A stretch of 64,000 nt of DNA from Clavelina lepadiformis (Eukaryota > Chordata > Ascidiacea > Aplousobranchia > Clavelinidae), in assembly GCF_947623445.1 (NCBI RefSeq), contig NC_135246.1:9221856-9285855 (forward strand). The letters run 5' to 3'. Shown one piece after another: positions 1 to 11,420 of the stretch (the first letter of the stretch is position 1; each line of letters starts with the position of its first letter). The notes beneath the pieces are model-generated. The model was not told the origin of the DNA. It searched no databases and saw nothing but the letters and a program-made list of their open reading frames with translations. The translations under genes were made by a program, and so were the position numbers.

Positions 1-1996
1 GAATCCGTTTCAGTATAATTATTTTGTTGACGGTGAAGACTGCATAAGTTTTTATGTTTTGATCTGGTAGTTGTTCAGTAATTGTATAATTGTAACGTTG
101 TGAGTGTTTATCATTAACATAAATAAACTTGTAAGTTACATTTGTCTAATTTCAGTTTATACTAGTAAGGCTTTTTAACCGTATTGTCTTAGCTCGGACG
201 TCAATTCTGCTTAAATACGTCGCGGTTAATTACGGCCATGCACCTGTGCAAGTTTTGTAAAGATTTTTATGATAATTAAATTATTAATAGGTCATTATTA
301 TAGTATCTAATAGATTACTTAGGCCACAAGCTAATTATGACGTTTGTGCTTAATTGTAGCCGGCTATGAGTCTGTGCATCTGTCGGTCGTCAAATCATCG
401 ATGCTATAATTATGTAGGCATTGTAGGCTATACAGCGGCTATAACCGTATTAAATCAACAAGCCTATAACAATCGATACGTATAGCCTAACAAATCGTAC
501 ATAGGCGCCCGCAGCGTATACGCACGTGCGTACTATTTTTCAGTTATGTTTTCTGAATTTACGCTTAACCTATTAGCTTTGAAAACTTTCAGGCTGTTAC
601 CGTGTTGGTTTCGGAGTCATATTTGCACCACTAATGGGATAAGTCATTCGTTATTACCATGTTTGTAACTTATAACTTGCATCACGAGTACGTTACTCGT
701 TTCACTTGATAAATTTATTCCGGCAAAAACCTATAAAATTAATTGTGGTTTTATTGTATAATTTTTTATTTTAGTTTATTGTAGTTTTATTGTATATTGT
801 ATAATGTTGTATAATAAAACATAATAATTAAAACCACTAACATATAGGGGCTCCATTAGGCCATGTCCCCCGTCACAAATCCATTTTTGGGGCAATATAG
901 GCCCTTTTACATTTGCAGGCAACCAGTTTTACGCTTTTACAATAGAGCTATAATAAACGGATATACGGCGTTTCAAAATTCTAAAAAAGGAAGCTATTGT
1001 ACGTAAAATATGAGACATTTCATTTTGAGGCGTTGTGACAGTGTTGTGATGACTCGAGTCAAAAGCCCTAAATGGCTCGACTTGACTCGAGTCAAAGTCA
1101 AAAATGATTGGAGTCACGTTATGAAAATTGTGAAGGCAAAACAAACAACTTAATAAAGTCAGATACTTTTCTGAACAATTACAACACTCTGTAATAAGTA
1201 TCAATCAGACCAATTTGTAGATAGCTGTAACGTTATGCTATTTAGTTTAATGCAACACATAGTGTGATCTTATACAGTACTTATAGAATTATTACGTCAC
1301 GAACAATTATTAGCTTTTGACAAAAAATAACATGATTGATTGAGATTTTATGCTTTCCTGAGTTGTACGATAAAGTTCAAAGCTCCCAGAAATCAATCAT
1401 TTGATTTCAAAAGTAAATGATGTAGCATTTTCAATGCCTTTTAAGCTCGGGCAAGACACCGAAAAACCCGTTAAGCTTAAAAAGTCCGGTGGATGGCACC
1501 CTTGCAATAATCTGATTTGCTGCCATTTCGGTCGTGTAACTTGGATACAGTGAAGCTTTTATGTAAAAGACATAGGTCAGAGTGCTGCCAGTATAGGCAA
1601 CAGTTGGGTCTAGAGCAGAGGCACGCAACCAAATGACGTCACAATTTGGGTAGCAGGGGTCTAGTATACAAATGTATTACGTGGTTATGCACTTCTGCTC
1701 TAGGCTAGACCTCAACAACTTACCGGTACGTCCACTATTTTAACATAGGCCTACCGCCTATTTGGGGCATGGGCTGGGATAAGAGCTGGGCTACGGTATC
1801 ATACTGATCATAGCTCTCTCCGTATAGGTATAAAACCTTTAAGATTTTTTCAAGGGTTCCTAATAGGCTTAGATGCAAACAGTGGTTAGGAAATTCTGAA
1901 TTCTGTTGATTGGTACATATTGTAAAGCAGCAGAAAATGAGTGTTTAATTACGGTAAGTCTTTACAAGTGGACGTTAGCGTATTCAGGTATTTCAG
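1..1996. other. Upstream non-coding region of TTLL2
   Basis: No protein-coding exon could be recognised on either strand. The stretch holds an AT-rich near-palindrome at about 741-842, two copies of the palindrome GACTCGAGTC near 1050 and 1084, and a perfect CRE palindrome TGACGTCA at 1634-1641. The CRE lies about 360 bases before the TTLL2 start and could belong to its promoter. A short minus-strand open stretch around 1431-1628 has no recognisable homology. Confidence 0.5.
1634..1641. promoter_or_regulatory. CRE palindrome TGACGTCA upstream of TTLL2
   Basis: This is a perfect 8-base CREB/ATF-type palindrome about 360 bases upstream of the TTLL2 start codon. Human TTLL2 is mainly a testis gene, and many testis genes use CREM-type sites, so a role in its promoter is plausible. 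That link is inference only. Confidence 0.3.
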
Positions 1997-4900
1997 AGTT
2001 GAAATGGTCCTACATAGTGAAGAAGATGGGCTGGTATTTCGAATATCTGAACATGTTCCTGAAGTTGTGCGGCAGGTTGTACACAATTCTTTTTCATACA
2101 TATACTTAGCATATAGCAGTGTTTCTCAATCTTTCTAGCCTACTGACTAGCCTATTTCCACTTTGGCATAATAGCCATTTCCATTCATGAACTCAAGTAC
2201 TATTGGTTGTAATAAGTAATTTATTGCCAATAAATTATTTATTGGCACACACGCACTGTAACCTAAATCTTAATGGGATGAACAAATTCAGCTCACACTA
2301 CCACCTACAGGGTATCAGAAGGATATTTTACAACTTAATGATAATTTAGTAAGTTAACTTGGCTAAAATATTTACACCACCTGACTTAAAAATCATCCTT
2401 TTACCACAAAACCATATAGTTGACTAGTCAAAAGCACATTGTGTTCTGAGAACTCATAAAATATCTGCATGACATCACAAAAAATGCAAAAGATAGCAAA
2501 ATTCGGCATGGAGTGAACAATATGTAACAAATGGGAATGTTCGTAACATGTACAGATAACAGTTGAACAAAAATTTCTAAAGTTAACGTGCTCGCTGACT
2601 CATCCAGAACTAGGGTTAGTTCAGATATCAATGATATTGATTATACTATCCAACTAATGGGTATATATATCCAAATATTTCTGTTTTAGCTAACCGGTTA
2701 ACCGAATAAGAAACGGTAAGCACAAAGTAACCTTTTTGTCCTAATTTTTATTAAAACATAATGTTTCGATTGTAAAAGAGCTATATAATGTGACACTACA
2801 AGACATTTTAATGAATTTTTATAGTTTTATTAGAATGCTATTGCACCAAAAACCAATTTATATTAGATTTTTTTTTCTGAACCAGTTTTCACAAAGAAGA
2901 GTATGGAAATATTATAATGCTACAATTTTTATGTGAACTTCATCTTTGAGCAAAAAATAGACTGTGACACTACAAGACAAAAACATTACCTCACTTTCAA
3001 GCACTAACACAAAATTTGAAAAGTCTACTCTTGTGTAATCCATGACGCAAGGTAAAGGGCAGTAGGGTTTCCCTACTATAAATATAGTTTAGAAAGTGTT
3101 CCAAATTTAAAACTTGTTATTAATTGTACTTAAACAAACAAAATGTTTGTGTGACACTACAGGACGTAACACTACAAGACAAAATAGTTGTACTTAGAAA
3201 ACTTTAAACATCATTAAGTGACTATAATATATAAACCATATACAAAAACAAACAATAACAGTTGTAACATAACATTAGACAATAACAACAATTACTTTAA
3301 TTAATCAAACTCTAATACACATCTGAACAAAACATTCAAACAACTAACAACACTATTCCTCACATCATTTTCGAAGTGTTACATATTCATTTTCATACAA
3401 ATTACATCATAATTCTTTGGCTATAACATTATTATTTTCCAAGGAAATGCAATGAATTTTTGTAACATTTTCTAAAGGCGGTGATACTTCAAATGCCTGA
3501 GAAATAACTGCGACCTCTGTTTTAATCTGGGACTCTGCAATTGAGAGAAGTCTAATAGCTGAAGAGCTAAGTGCAAAAGCTTCTTCAAAGGATTTCATAT
3601 TATTGTCAACTGTTCTACGAGCCTTAACTAAATCATAAACTGTTCTATCATCAAATATCAGATAGATATTCTGAGTTGAGAAATTCTGAATAGATATTCT
3701 GAGTTGAGAAACATTAGCAAAAAGGCTAGGCCCATAATAATGGAAAGTATCATAACTACGGCACACGAATGCATGAAACTTATTATTGTTCCCTCTGCAC
3801 TTTTTCACGTTCACACTGATTTATTAAAAAACAAGGCAAGATTTATTGTTAGACCACTAATTCATAATAATAAAAAATTTAGGCTTTGGTGCTCACCATC
3901 ACACTAAAAATTTTTTCTTTGCATGCACTATTGTTCATGAAAAACTGCAATACTTTCCAGTCTGGGACATATGAATAGGCCTACCGATTTCGGTTGTTCA
4001 AGTTAAGTTAGGAATTGTGGTCATAGTGACCATTTATATTTAAATACGCTTTTATGTTGTGAGACATTTAATAAGTCAAGTATGGTATACGTACATGTCA
4101 TTCAGTGTGTTCACAAGCTGCATGTTAAGGTCAGTATTTGAAGATATTTCATTCCTAATGCATACCAGTAGTTCATAGCTTAAATTTAATTAGGCACTTC
4201 AGGCCAATTAGTTTGTCATTTTTGGCATTAACTTATATTACAAAGAACAGCATAATGCAAACTTGTGCAATATTTTTGATTAAAATGTCAAAATTTATTT
4301 TTCATTTAGCTCACTTTATTAAAGTCCATTTTATAAGTATTTTAATAAGTGTTAGTATTGTTTAAAATATACAGAATCGAAAACCAATTGGTACTAACGT
4401 ACAAAAAGTGAAGAATTAATGAATGCCTTATTTAAATCTTTGAAATTTGGATATTCTTCACTTTCCAACATTCTTTAAATTATTGTTGCCTTTAATAAAA
4501 AGGTGGTGGAAAATGGGAGCGTGCAGAATTGGAGTGTACAGAATGTGGAGAATTTAGTATAAGAGGAGTTCTGATTAACCACAAATACTTAGACTTTATA
4601 TAATAATTTCATGACTAAGTATTTTGAGTTTGATAATAAACATAGACTACCTCTCTTTGTTTACTTATACTTTGCTTTGTTTTGTTTATTATGTGGTATG
4701 ATCCACGTATACATATCCACATTATCAGCTCAATCTGTAGGTTACTCGCATTTGCCTCTCATTCTGAATATTTACCATCACAGTGATTATAACTTTTGTA
4801 AAAAGTATGGGTAGTATGGTCAATGACATAATGTGGTAAAGGTTTTGTTTAAACCCTTATTTAGAACACTGCTATTTTGTTCATAGTTGTTATTTGTTAC

Positions 4901-7900
4901 CAACCTTACATTTAAAATCAAAGGTTCTAAGTGAACGTGGTTGGACAGAATTTGATGAAGAAGCAGAATCGGAAGGATCATGGAATTTATGGTGGAAAAC
5001 ACAGCGGTTTCGTAAATCAGAGCATGACGAAATTGCTCCATGGCAGCGTCTTAACCACTTCCCCAAGACCGATGCTATCACTAGAAAAGATTGTCTTGTG
5101 CGAAATCTTCGCAGAATGAGGTCATGTTCAATATCGTAATTTTGTTATAAAGTGAACAGTATTTTATAAGTGGAAACTTAGTTTCTGGTTATGTATGAGT
5201 GTTTTTGCGATAAACCAAGAAATAGAAATGGTATGATTGTAAACAAATAAATTGCTTTGTTATTCAAATTACCCTTTTTGCATTTAATAGTTGTGTCTAC
5301 GGTATGCAAGCGTTTGGTTTTCATCCACATTCTTATATTCTTCCAAATGAATATACTAGATTTGTCTCAGAATATGCAAAAGAATCACAGAAGCATGGCA
5401 GAAAAGTCAGTGTACACATTTATGTGTTTACAAATATTGTTTGAAATATTATGTCCTCATGTCGTTTTTCTACAAAAGGTTTTAGTGCTATGGAAAATAA
5501 TACTCTTGTCCATGTATTTCCAATCTGCCTACCTGTGCATGCTGCAGCAAGTAGTAGATAAAGCAATGGCGTTCTGTTAGTTAGTAGAGTATCCTTTCCA
5601 TTAGTAGGATATTTTGCAAACATGCAACATAAACGAAAGCAAATAAGCTCGTTTATAAATGTCTTATTGTTTTGATTTAGAATCTTTACTGGATATGCAA
5701 GCCAGTGGACCTGTCAAGAGGTCGAGGCATATTTGTTTTTCACGATTTGAAGCATTTGACCTATGATTGCTCTGTTGTTGTACAAAGATACATTACCAAC
5801 CCATTCTTAATCTCTGGTTACAAATTCGATTTGAGGATATATGTCTGTGTACCCACCTTTCACCCTCTTACTATATATATGTATCAGGTGAGATAACTAT
5901 TGGAATATTTTGAGCAATGGTAAAAAATCCGTTCTGTGAACAAATCAAGAAATGTACCGTTATTGTCAGAAGGTATACAGACCCACAATTTTATAAAATC
6001 GTAGTCATAGCATATTATAGTCATTACTGATGCGGTCTTAACTTCCTGAAGCTCAAATACTGAAAAAATGGTTTTCTCTGACTGTTGCAACTAATTACAG
6101 GAGGGCATAGTTCGCTTTAGCACAGACAAGTTTGATCTGAATCAACTAAATAATGTATTCTCTCATCTAACTAACACGTCCATAAACAAGTATGGGCCCT
6201 CTTATGGTGTTGATAAGGAACGTGTTGGATCAGGTTGCAAATGGACCTTATCACAGGTCAGGTTTTGTCATCCCAATTTTTTTAAGCTTTATTGCTCTAT
6301 TCAAAGAATTGAGCTACAGTTCACTACTTATCAGTGCCAAGATTGAGTCATACCAGTAATTATATGATAATTAATTAATCACTATGTGATAAGTATATTA
6401 TCGATAACATTTTGCTCACAAATATGGAAACTAATACTGTTCGCAATTTGTTTGAATACAATAAAATTATAAATCATTGCAATTTTTTAAAAGAATTATC
6501 TTTAATTACAGCTGCGAAGTTATTTGCATCAGCTAGAAGGGTTTGATGAAATTCTGCTTTGGCATCAAATTAGCAACATAATAACTCTTACATTAGCAAC
6601 ACAGTCACCATCCGTCCCCAAGTGCCAAAACTGCTTTGAAGTGTTTGGTTTTGACATTCTTGTGGATGATCAGATGACGCCTTGGCTTTTAGAGGTTCAT
6701 CCTTTTCAGTTACAATGCCACTTGAGTTTATGGTAGTAGTTCCCAAACTTTCCTTGCTGCGAAACCCCTCAAGATCATTCAAAAACCTCAATCAAACACT
6801 TAATAAAGTTTTTAGTGTATAAATTACAACATACTAATAACCTCTATTGTAGAAATAGAAATTTATTATAGTTAGTTATTATATATTATAGAAATTTTAT
6901 TATAGTAAAACTTAATAAATGTTTTGACTTGTAAGTAATGCATTCTGCACATAACTGGTAAATAATTAATTTGGTTGTTGTCACTTTTACTAATAATAAT
7001 TACCCCAGTAATTGTATCTATTTCTCGGACCCGTGGTAACTATGCACTTCAACCTTAGGGTACTGGGTAACTAACTTTGGTAACCACTTGTTTATAGTGA
7101 TCCATAATGGTATTATGATTGGCTTGTTATCATCTTAGAGTATTTTAAGAAGTAAATAAGATGCCATACAATCAGAGGTGGGTAGATGGTGATATAAAAC
7201 ATACCAGTTTGTTGTTGGCAGTTTGTATAGAAATGGAAAGAAATCATTTTTAAAGTATTTATGTATTTGTCAATATAAATTTGCTATAACTAAAGGGAAC
7301 CTAGAACTGATTAAAACAGTAAAAATGACTAAATAATGGGGTTAAGAATGAAGTTTGTGATGAACAGCGAGATTACATTACTTCAATAAACAGAAAGGCG
7401 AGACAACAATTAAAATTTTGCAATGTATTGATGCGTTATAAGATAAAAAGTTTTTAAATCGCTAAGTGAAAGGTTCTATCTATGTGTTAAAACAAATAAG
7501 AATTAGAAACTTCACAATGTCTGAGTTTGACTTCCATGTAATTTTTATGTTGAAAATTTTGGCATCGACTAAACATGCTTGACTTCACTACAACCATTCA
7601 GTATTGGGGGATCGAAGTACGTTATTGACACTGTGACAGTAATAGTTATGGTCCTGATAAAGTATGGCAGTATTGTGATTTAGCACTATATTGTAGTACT
7701 GTATCATGAAACTACCCACCACTGAATACAAACCTTCGTTTTGGCAATCAACGATAAACTGACTGTTTTCTCTTTAGGTTAATTTCAGTCCTGCTTTAAG
7801 CATGGATTGCCAAGCAGACTTTATAGCTAAACGGTCAATGTTAAATGATTTGATTGATCTCCTGAATTTTAAAGGTGTGTTTTGTGGTAAAACTGAAATT

Positions 7901-10900
7901 ATTAAATGTACTAGAATTGCATACAATATCACATAAAAATTCTAAATTTACTTTCCATGTCTTTAAAAAGTTTATTGATAGCATTAGGTTAATTTTGTTG
8001 CAATTTCCTTGTTGTTTAATATTTACAAAATTTATTTACCAGAAAGTGATGCTGAGCATGGCGGGAAAGAGTTTCGGGAATCTTGTATTAGTCCCACACC
8101 AAGCTCAGGAAGAAAAAACACTGTTGGTTCATATGGTGTAAGATCTTCTAATTCCAAGTCAGGCAGCGCAAAAGTTAAATACGTTCAAAGGGATGGTAAT
8201 CATAGATTGGACCTGAAGTCAAAAACATCACAGAAAAATGTGGTTACCTACAAACCAGTGGAAGCAGAGCAAAAGAGGCAATATATTTTTGGGAAACCAC
8301 AGAGTGATAAGTCAAAGAATGTCATGGATGGCAGTAAACTTAAAAAGCCACCTCAGTCATTGTCATTACCTACCATTCGCAGAATGTCCACTGACAGCAT
8401 GGAATGTAAGTTAACAGTTAACTGAGAGTTTATGAAATATTTAAAAACTTTCCAATTTTTTGGAAATGTCTCCAGGCTTTTATAAAATTTGTCGTAACAA
8501 TTTTGTGAATGGTTTCATTCAATTTATATTTACTAGAATTTGAAGATTATGCCAATTTACTTTTTCAATGCTAGAAGTACATGCTATATATACCTATATG
8601 GTATAAATACTTAATAGCTGGCTGAAGTTTTGCAATCTAATTTTGCAGCCGCATCCAGCAAAACATCATGTGAAGGTTTTCCTCGCAATTTAAGCTCCAG
8701 TAGTGTTGCCTCCAGTGGTTCATCAGTTGACCGTTCAAATCAACCTAAATCTGCACAAGATTTAGATAATTTCACAAGCAATGTAGATGTTCATTTGATG
8801 AAAACGCCTCGGAAGCTGAGTGTTAAAAATATTTCTTCCAAAGTAACACACGTGGATAATTCTAAAAACCATGACTTTTTGCAAGATGTTCCCTCATTGT
8901 CTACGATTGTCGAAGCAAGACCTTCGTCCAGTTATGTTAGGGAGGATAACATTGATCACAGTGATGTGCTGGACTCTGGAAGGTCTGTCCCCCTTAATAA
9001 GACAATTAGCAGGAAAAAATCTTTGAACTCTGCTCCAGTTTCAAGAACCACTTCACCAAACAAAAAGTATAATCCCAAGTCAAACAAGCCTGGCAGTGGA
9101 AAGCCAAAGTTAAAGTCCTTTGCAAATTACAGTAAGTTACTATAATCTTTCTATGCTGTCCGTATAGTGATAAGTCATAGTATACTCTTGTTCTTGGTAT
9201 GCGTATCTGAGCCAGATGCTTAAATATTATTTAGAGTCCCCGTATAGTATAGCAAGCACAGCAGCCAAAAAGACAGCTGCCTCCAATCCCTGGCCAAGAA
9301 CTCGCGTAGGAGACTTCATTTTAACATTTCCTTTAAATGAAGCAATGAGACGAGCATCAGGGTTTCATTACGACATGAAGGGAATTATTCGTGAACAACA
9401 AAAAATGCTAAAGGTTATTTTCCAAACTGTATGATATAAACATTGGCATTTCAAAAATAATCACATTACAGTAAAATTCAAACAGTTAATACATCCACTT
9501 TGGGACCAGTTGATCTTGGATGTAATAACCAGTTTTCCTAAAACTGTAACTAAACAACTTCTAGAGAATAGAATAGGAATGTCTTCCTGAGATGGTCATC
9601 TATTTGTTCAATGAGATTTTCGTTCAAATTAGGCTATTATGTCAACACTAAGAACAATTTTTCTGCATGAAGAATTGGATGTATTAAGCGGTGGCTGTAT
9701 GTATTAACCAGGGTTTTTAAAATCGGTAATGAAGAAGAAAATTACGTCCCAATTTCTTGGGATGTACTAACCGAGTGACTGTATTGACCATGGATGTATT
9801 AACTGAACAACTTGCCTCAGTTGTCGTATAATGTTTGTCCCCAGCTGAGAACCTATTTTTTCTGTATTATCTGTATTATTATCATTTCTGTATTATCTAT
9901 ATCAGGGTTGTCCAAACTTTTTCACTCGCCACTCACTATGTGTGAAGCTGCCTGCCTACAACGCACTAAATATCGTAAAGACCATGAACAAAGGCATTGA
10001 CCGTAAAATTCATTTTCTAATTGAAAATGTTAAATAATAGGCCAATAAAAATATCGTCCAAAGCAATAAAAAGTCACACAACTGTAGCGACTCGCTTGCC
10101 CCTACAACTCTAACAGGTAGCACAAACGCAAGGTTTACGCCGCCCAGCGCTATATAAAATAAAAAGCCATAGAAGAATTAATATAATGAAATGCAAAATC
10201 GGCTGATTAAAGACGGCAATATTTTAACGTTCTTCGTGGGAGCAGTGATGTGATGCGAAGACGTCACATGAATGCTTGTCAGTCATTCTGGTTTTCATGA
10301 TATTTTTGTTTTGAATTATATAACAATGAAGATTTTTGCTCTATGTACTTTGATTCGAAAAGTTCCTTTGGTTCTGCCATGTTTGATGTAACACATAACA
10401 GCACTTAACAGTTAACTGCAGTGTACAGGCACTACAGGGTCTCGTTACAGGTGGGACTATAAGAAATTACAGCACAGTGAAGTTTTTGTGATACATAATT
10501 TTTAAATTTTTATGCAATATTTGCTCAATAACGTACCGTAACTTAGGTCACCTTACAATTAAGGAATGCAAGTTAATAATTACGACGAAATGCTTCGAAA
10601 AATAATTTGCACTTGAATACTTTGAAGTTGAACAGTTTTATGTAAACCATATTGAAATAAAGTTTGTTAGACTTAAACTTCCAACGTTTGTTTCGTATTT
10701 CTTTATCTTTGCTACGAAGTTACGTGTGAGCTTGATGATAGCCGCGGAACAATAATAAACAGGTGCCTAACCGCAGTTGGGCCTCAGGTCGTAGTTTGGA
10801 TACCTCTGATCTATATTATTATCACGGCTTCCATTTTTTTGTTCCTACATTTATAATGAACAAGTCTTTGACAAAGGCAAAACAATAACAAATCTTCAAT

Positions 10901-11420
10901 TTCAGTAATAATTGCATTTTGAGAGTTATGTACACAACATTATTGTAAATATGTACAACAACCCAAAAAGTGTTTCCTCTTAGTGTTCTTCCATTTTTAC
11001 AAATTTTCGGGTTTTACAGAAAGAAAAGGTTCTTTAGTTTGTGTAAGCTAGCGCATATTAATATGTTGTTGTCCTAAGTTACCTTTTTTTCTGTTCCCCT
11101 TGAGGTGTTGACTTAGGTAAATCCTACTGTAGTGTTTATTAGCTATTATGCTTCCTATCAAATCTGTTCTTTCGTGTGCTTATTTAAGTTGTTTATTGCA
11201 ATATTGTTCCACTAAAAAATTGCTAATTTAAGATAAATTCTAGAAGTTAACGGAAACTTCCCAAAAAAGAACTGAAGCTAGAAGGAAAAGTTCTACTACC
11301 CTTGATCGATCTGAAGCCATTCAGTTGAGTTTTCAGTTAAAGTTTGATGACAAGGATGCCAATCCACTTTACTTTTGGGGTCCACAAAATCCTCCACTGC
11401 TTTCCAATATACTATCATGA
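1997..11420 (+). CDS. TTLL2: Tubulin tyrosine ligase-like protein 2 (11 exons)
   Basis: Predicted tubulin polyglutamylase-type ligase of the TTLL family, which adds glutamate to tubulin tails in an ATP-dependent reaction. Coding exons: 2004-2075, 4924-5120, 5291-5405, 5681-5887, 6101-6256, 6512-6694, 7778-7874, 8043-8405, 8649-9131, 9235-9413, 11244-11420. Phases close throughout and give about 742 residues. The catalytic TTL/ATP-grasp domain spans about residues 20-345: ERGW, WNLWW, PWQRLNHFP, TRKDCL, the nucleotide-binding KPVDLSRGRG, FDLRIYV, HLTNTSINK, FDILVDD and the metal-binding WLLEVNFSPAL split across exons 6/7. These match human TTLL2 as remembered, better than other TTLLs. Residues 345-742 are a Ser/Lys-rich, probably disordered tail, making it longer than human TTLL2 (about 590). 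ATG 2004 follows a TTTCAG acceptor (exon from 1997), so the 5' end is a UTR intron or trans-splice site. Donors at 5121 (GTCATG) and 6695 (GTTCAT) are weak but forced by homology. Confidence 0.9.
2076..4923 (+). other. TTLL2 intron 1
   Basis: A 2.85 kb intron, much longer than most TTLL2 introns. It holds the 15-base word cluster at 2791-3181. It also has a 135-codon minus-strand open stretch at 3407-3814, which contains an internal 25-base tandem duplication (about 3660-3710). I do not recognise that open stretch and do not call it a gene. Confidence 0.5.
2791..3181 (+). repeat. Four spaced copies of TGACACTACAAGACA
   Basis: The 15-base word TGACACTACAAGACA occurs at 2791-2805 and 2965-2979. 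A variant (TGACACTACAGGACG) lies at 3152-3166, followed directly by TAACACTACAAGACA at 3167-3181. The spacing is irregular (about 174 and 187 bases, then abutting). All lie in TTLL2 intron 1. No enclosing element with matching ends was seen. Confidence 0.6.
6734..7089. mobile_element. Non-autonomous hAT element (MITE), 356 bp
   Basis: The left end TAGTAGTTCCCAAACTT and the inverted right end AAGTGGTTACCAAAGTT are imperfect inverted repeats of hAT type. They are flanked by 8-base target duplications GTTTATGG (6726-6733) and GTTTATAG (7090-7097), matching 7 of 8. It lies in TTLL2 intron 6 only 39 bases after the exon, so reading through the donor runs into it. No coding sequence is inside. Confidence 0.75.
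7173..7724. mobile_element. Non-autonomous hAT element (MITE), 552 bp
   Basis: The inverted ends are CAGAGGTGGGTAG and, on the opposite strand, CAGTGGTGGGTAG (one mismatch). The flanks CATACAAT and AATACAAA match at 6 of 8 positions, fitting a decayed 8-base hAT target duplication. It is the second hAT element in TTLL2 intron 6 and ends 53 bases before exon 7. Confidence 0.7.
9903..10808. mobile_element. Non-autonomous hAT element, 906 bp, perfect TSD
   Basis: It begins CAGGGTTGTCCAAACT and its right end read inverted begins CAGAGGTATCCAAACT, matching at 13 of 16 positions. The 8-base duplication ATCTATAT is present perfectly at 9895-9902 and 10809-10816. It lies in TTLL2 intron 10 (9414-11243). 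No transposase reading frame was found inside, so it depends on a transposase from elsewhere. The intact duplication suggests a fairly recent insertion. Confidence 0.88.

Noticed and set aside
3407-3814. 135-codon minus-strand open frame
   Set aside because: No recognisable domain, contains an internal tandem duplication, lies in TTLL2 intron 1, and no splice partners were found.
6695-6736. Short alternative C-terminus of TTLL2 by read-through of exon 6
   Set aside because: It would end the protein in the middle of the conserved LLEVNFSPAL metal site and runs into a hAT element; exon 7 restores the motif in phase.
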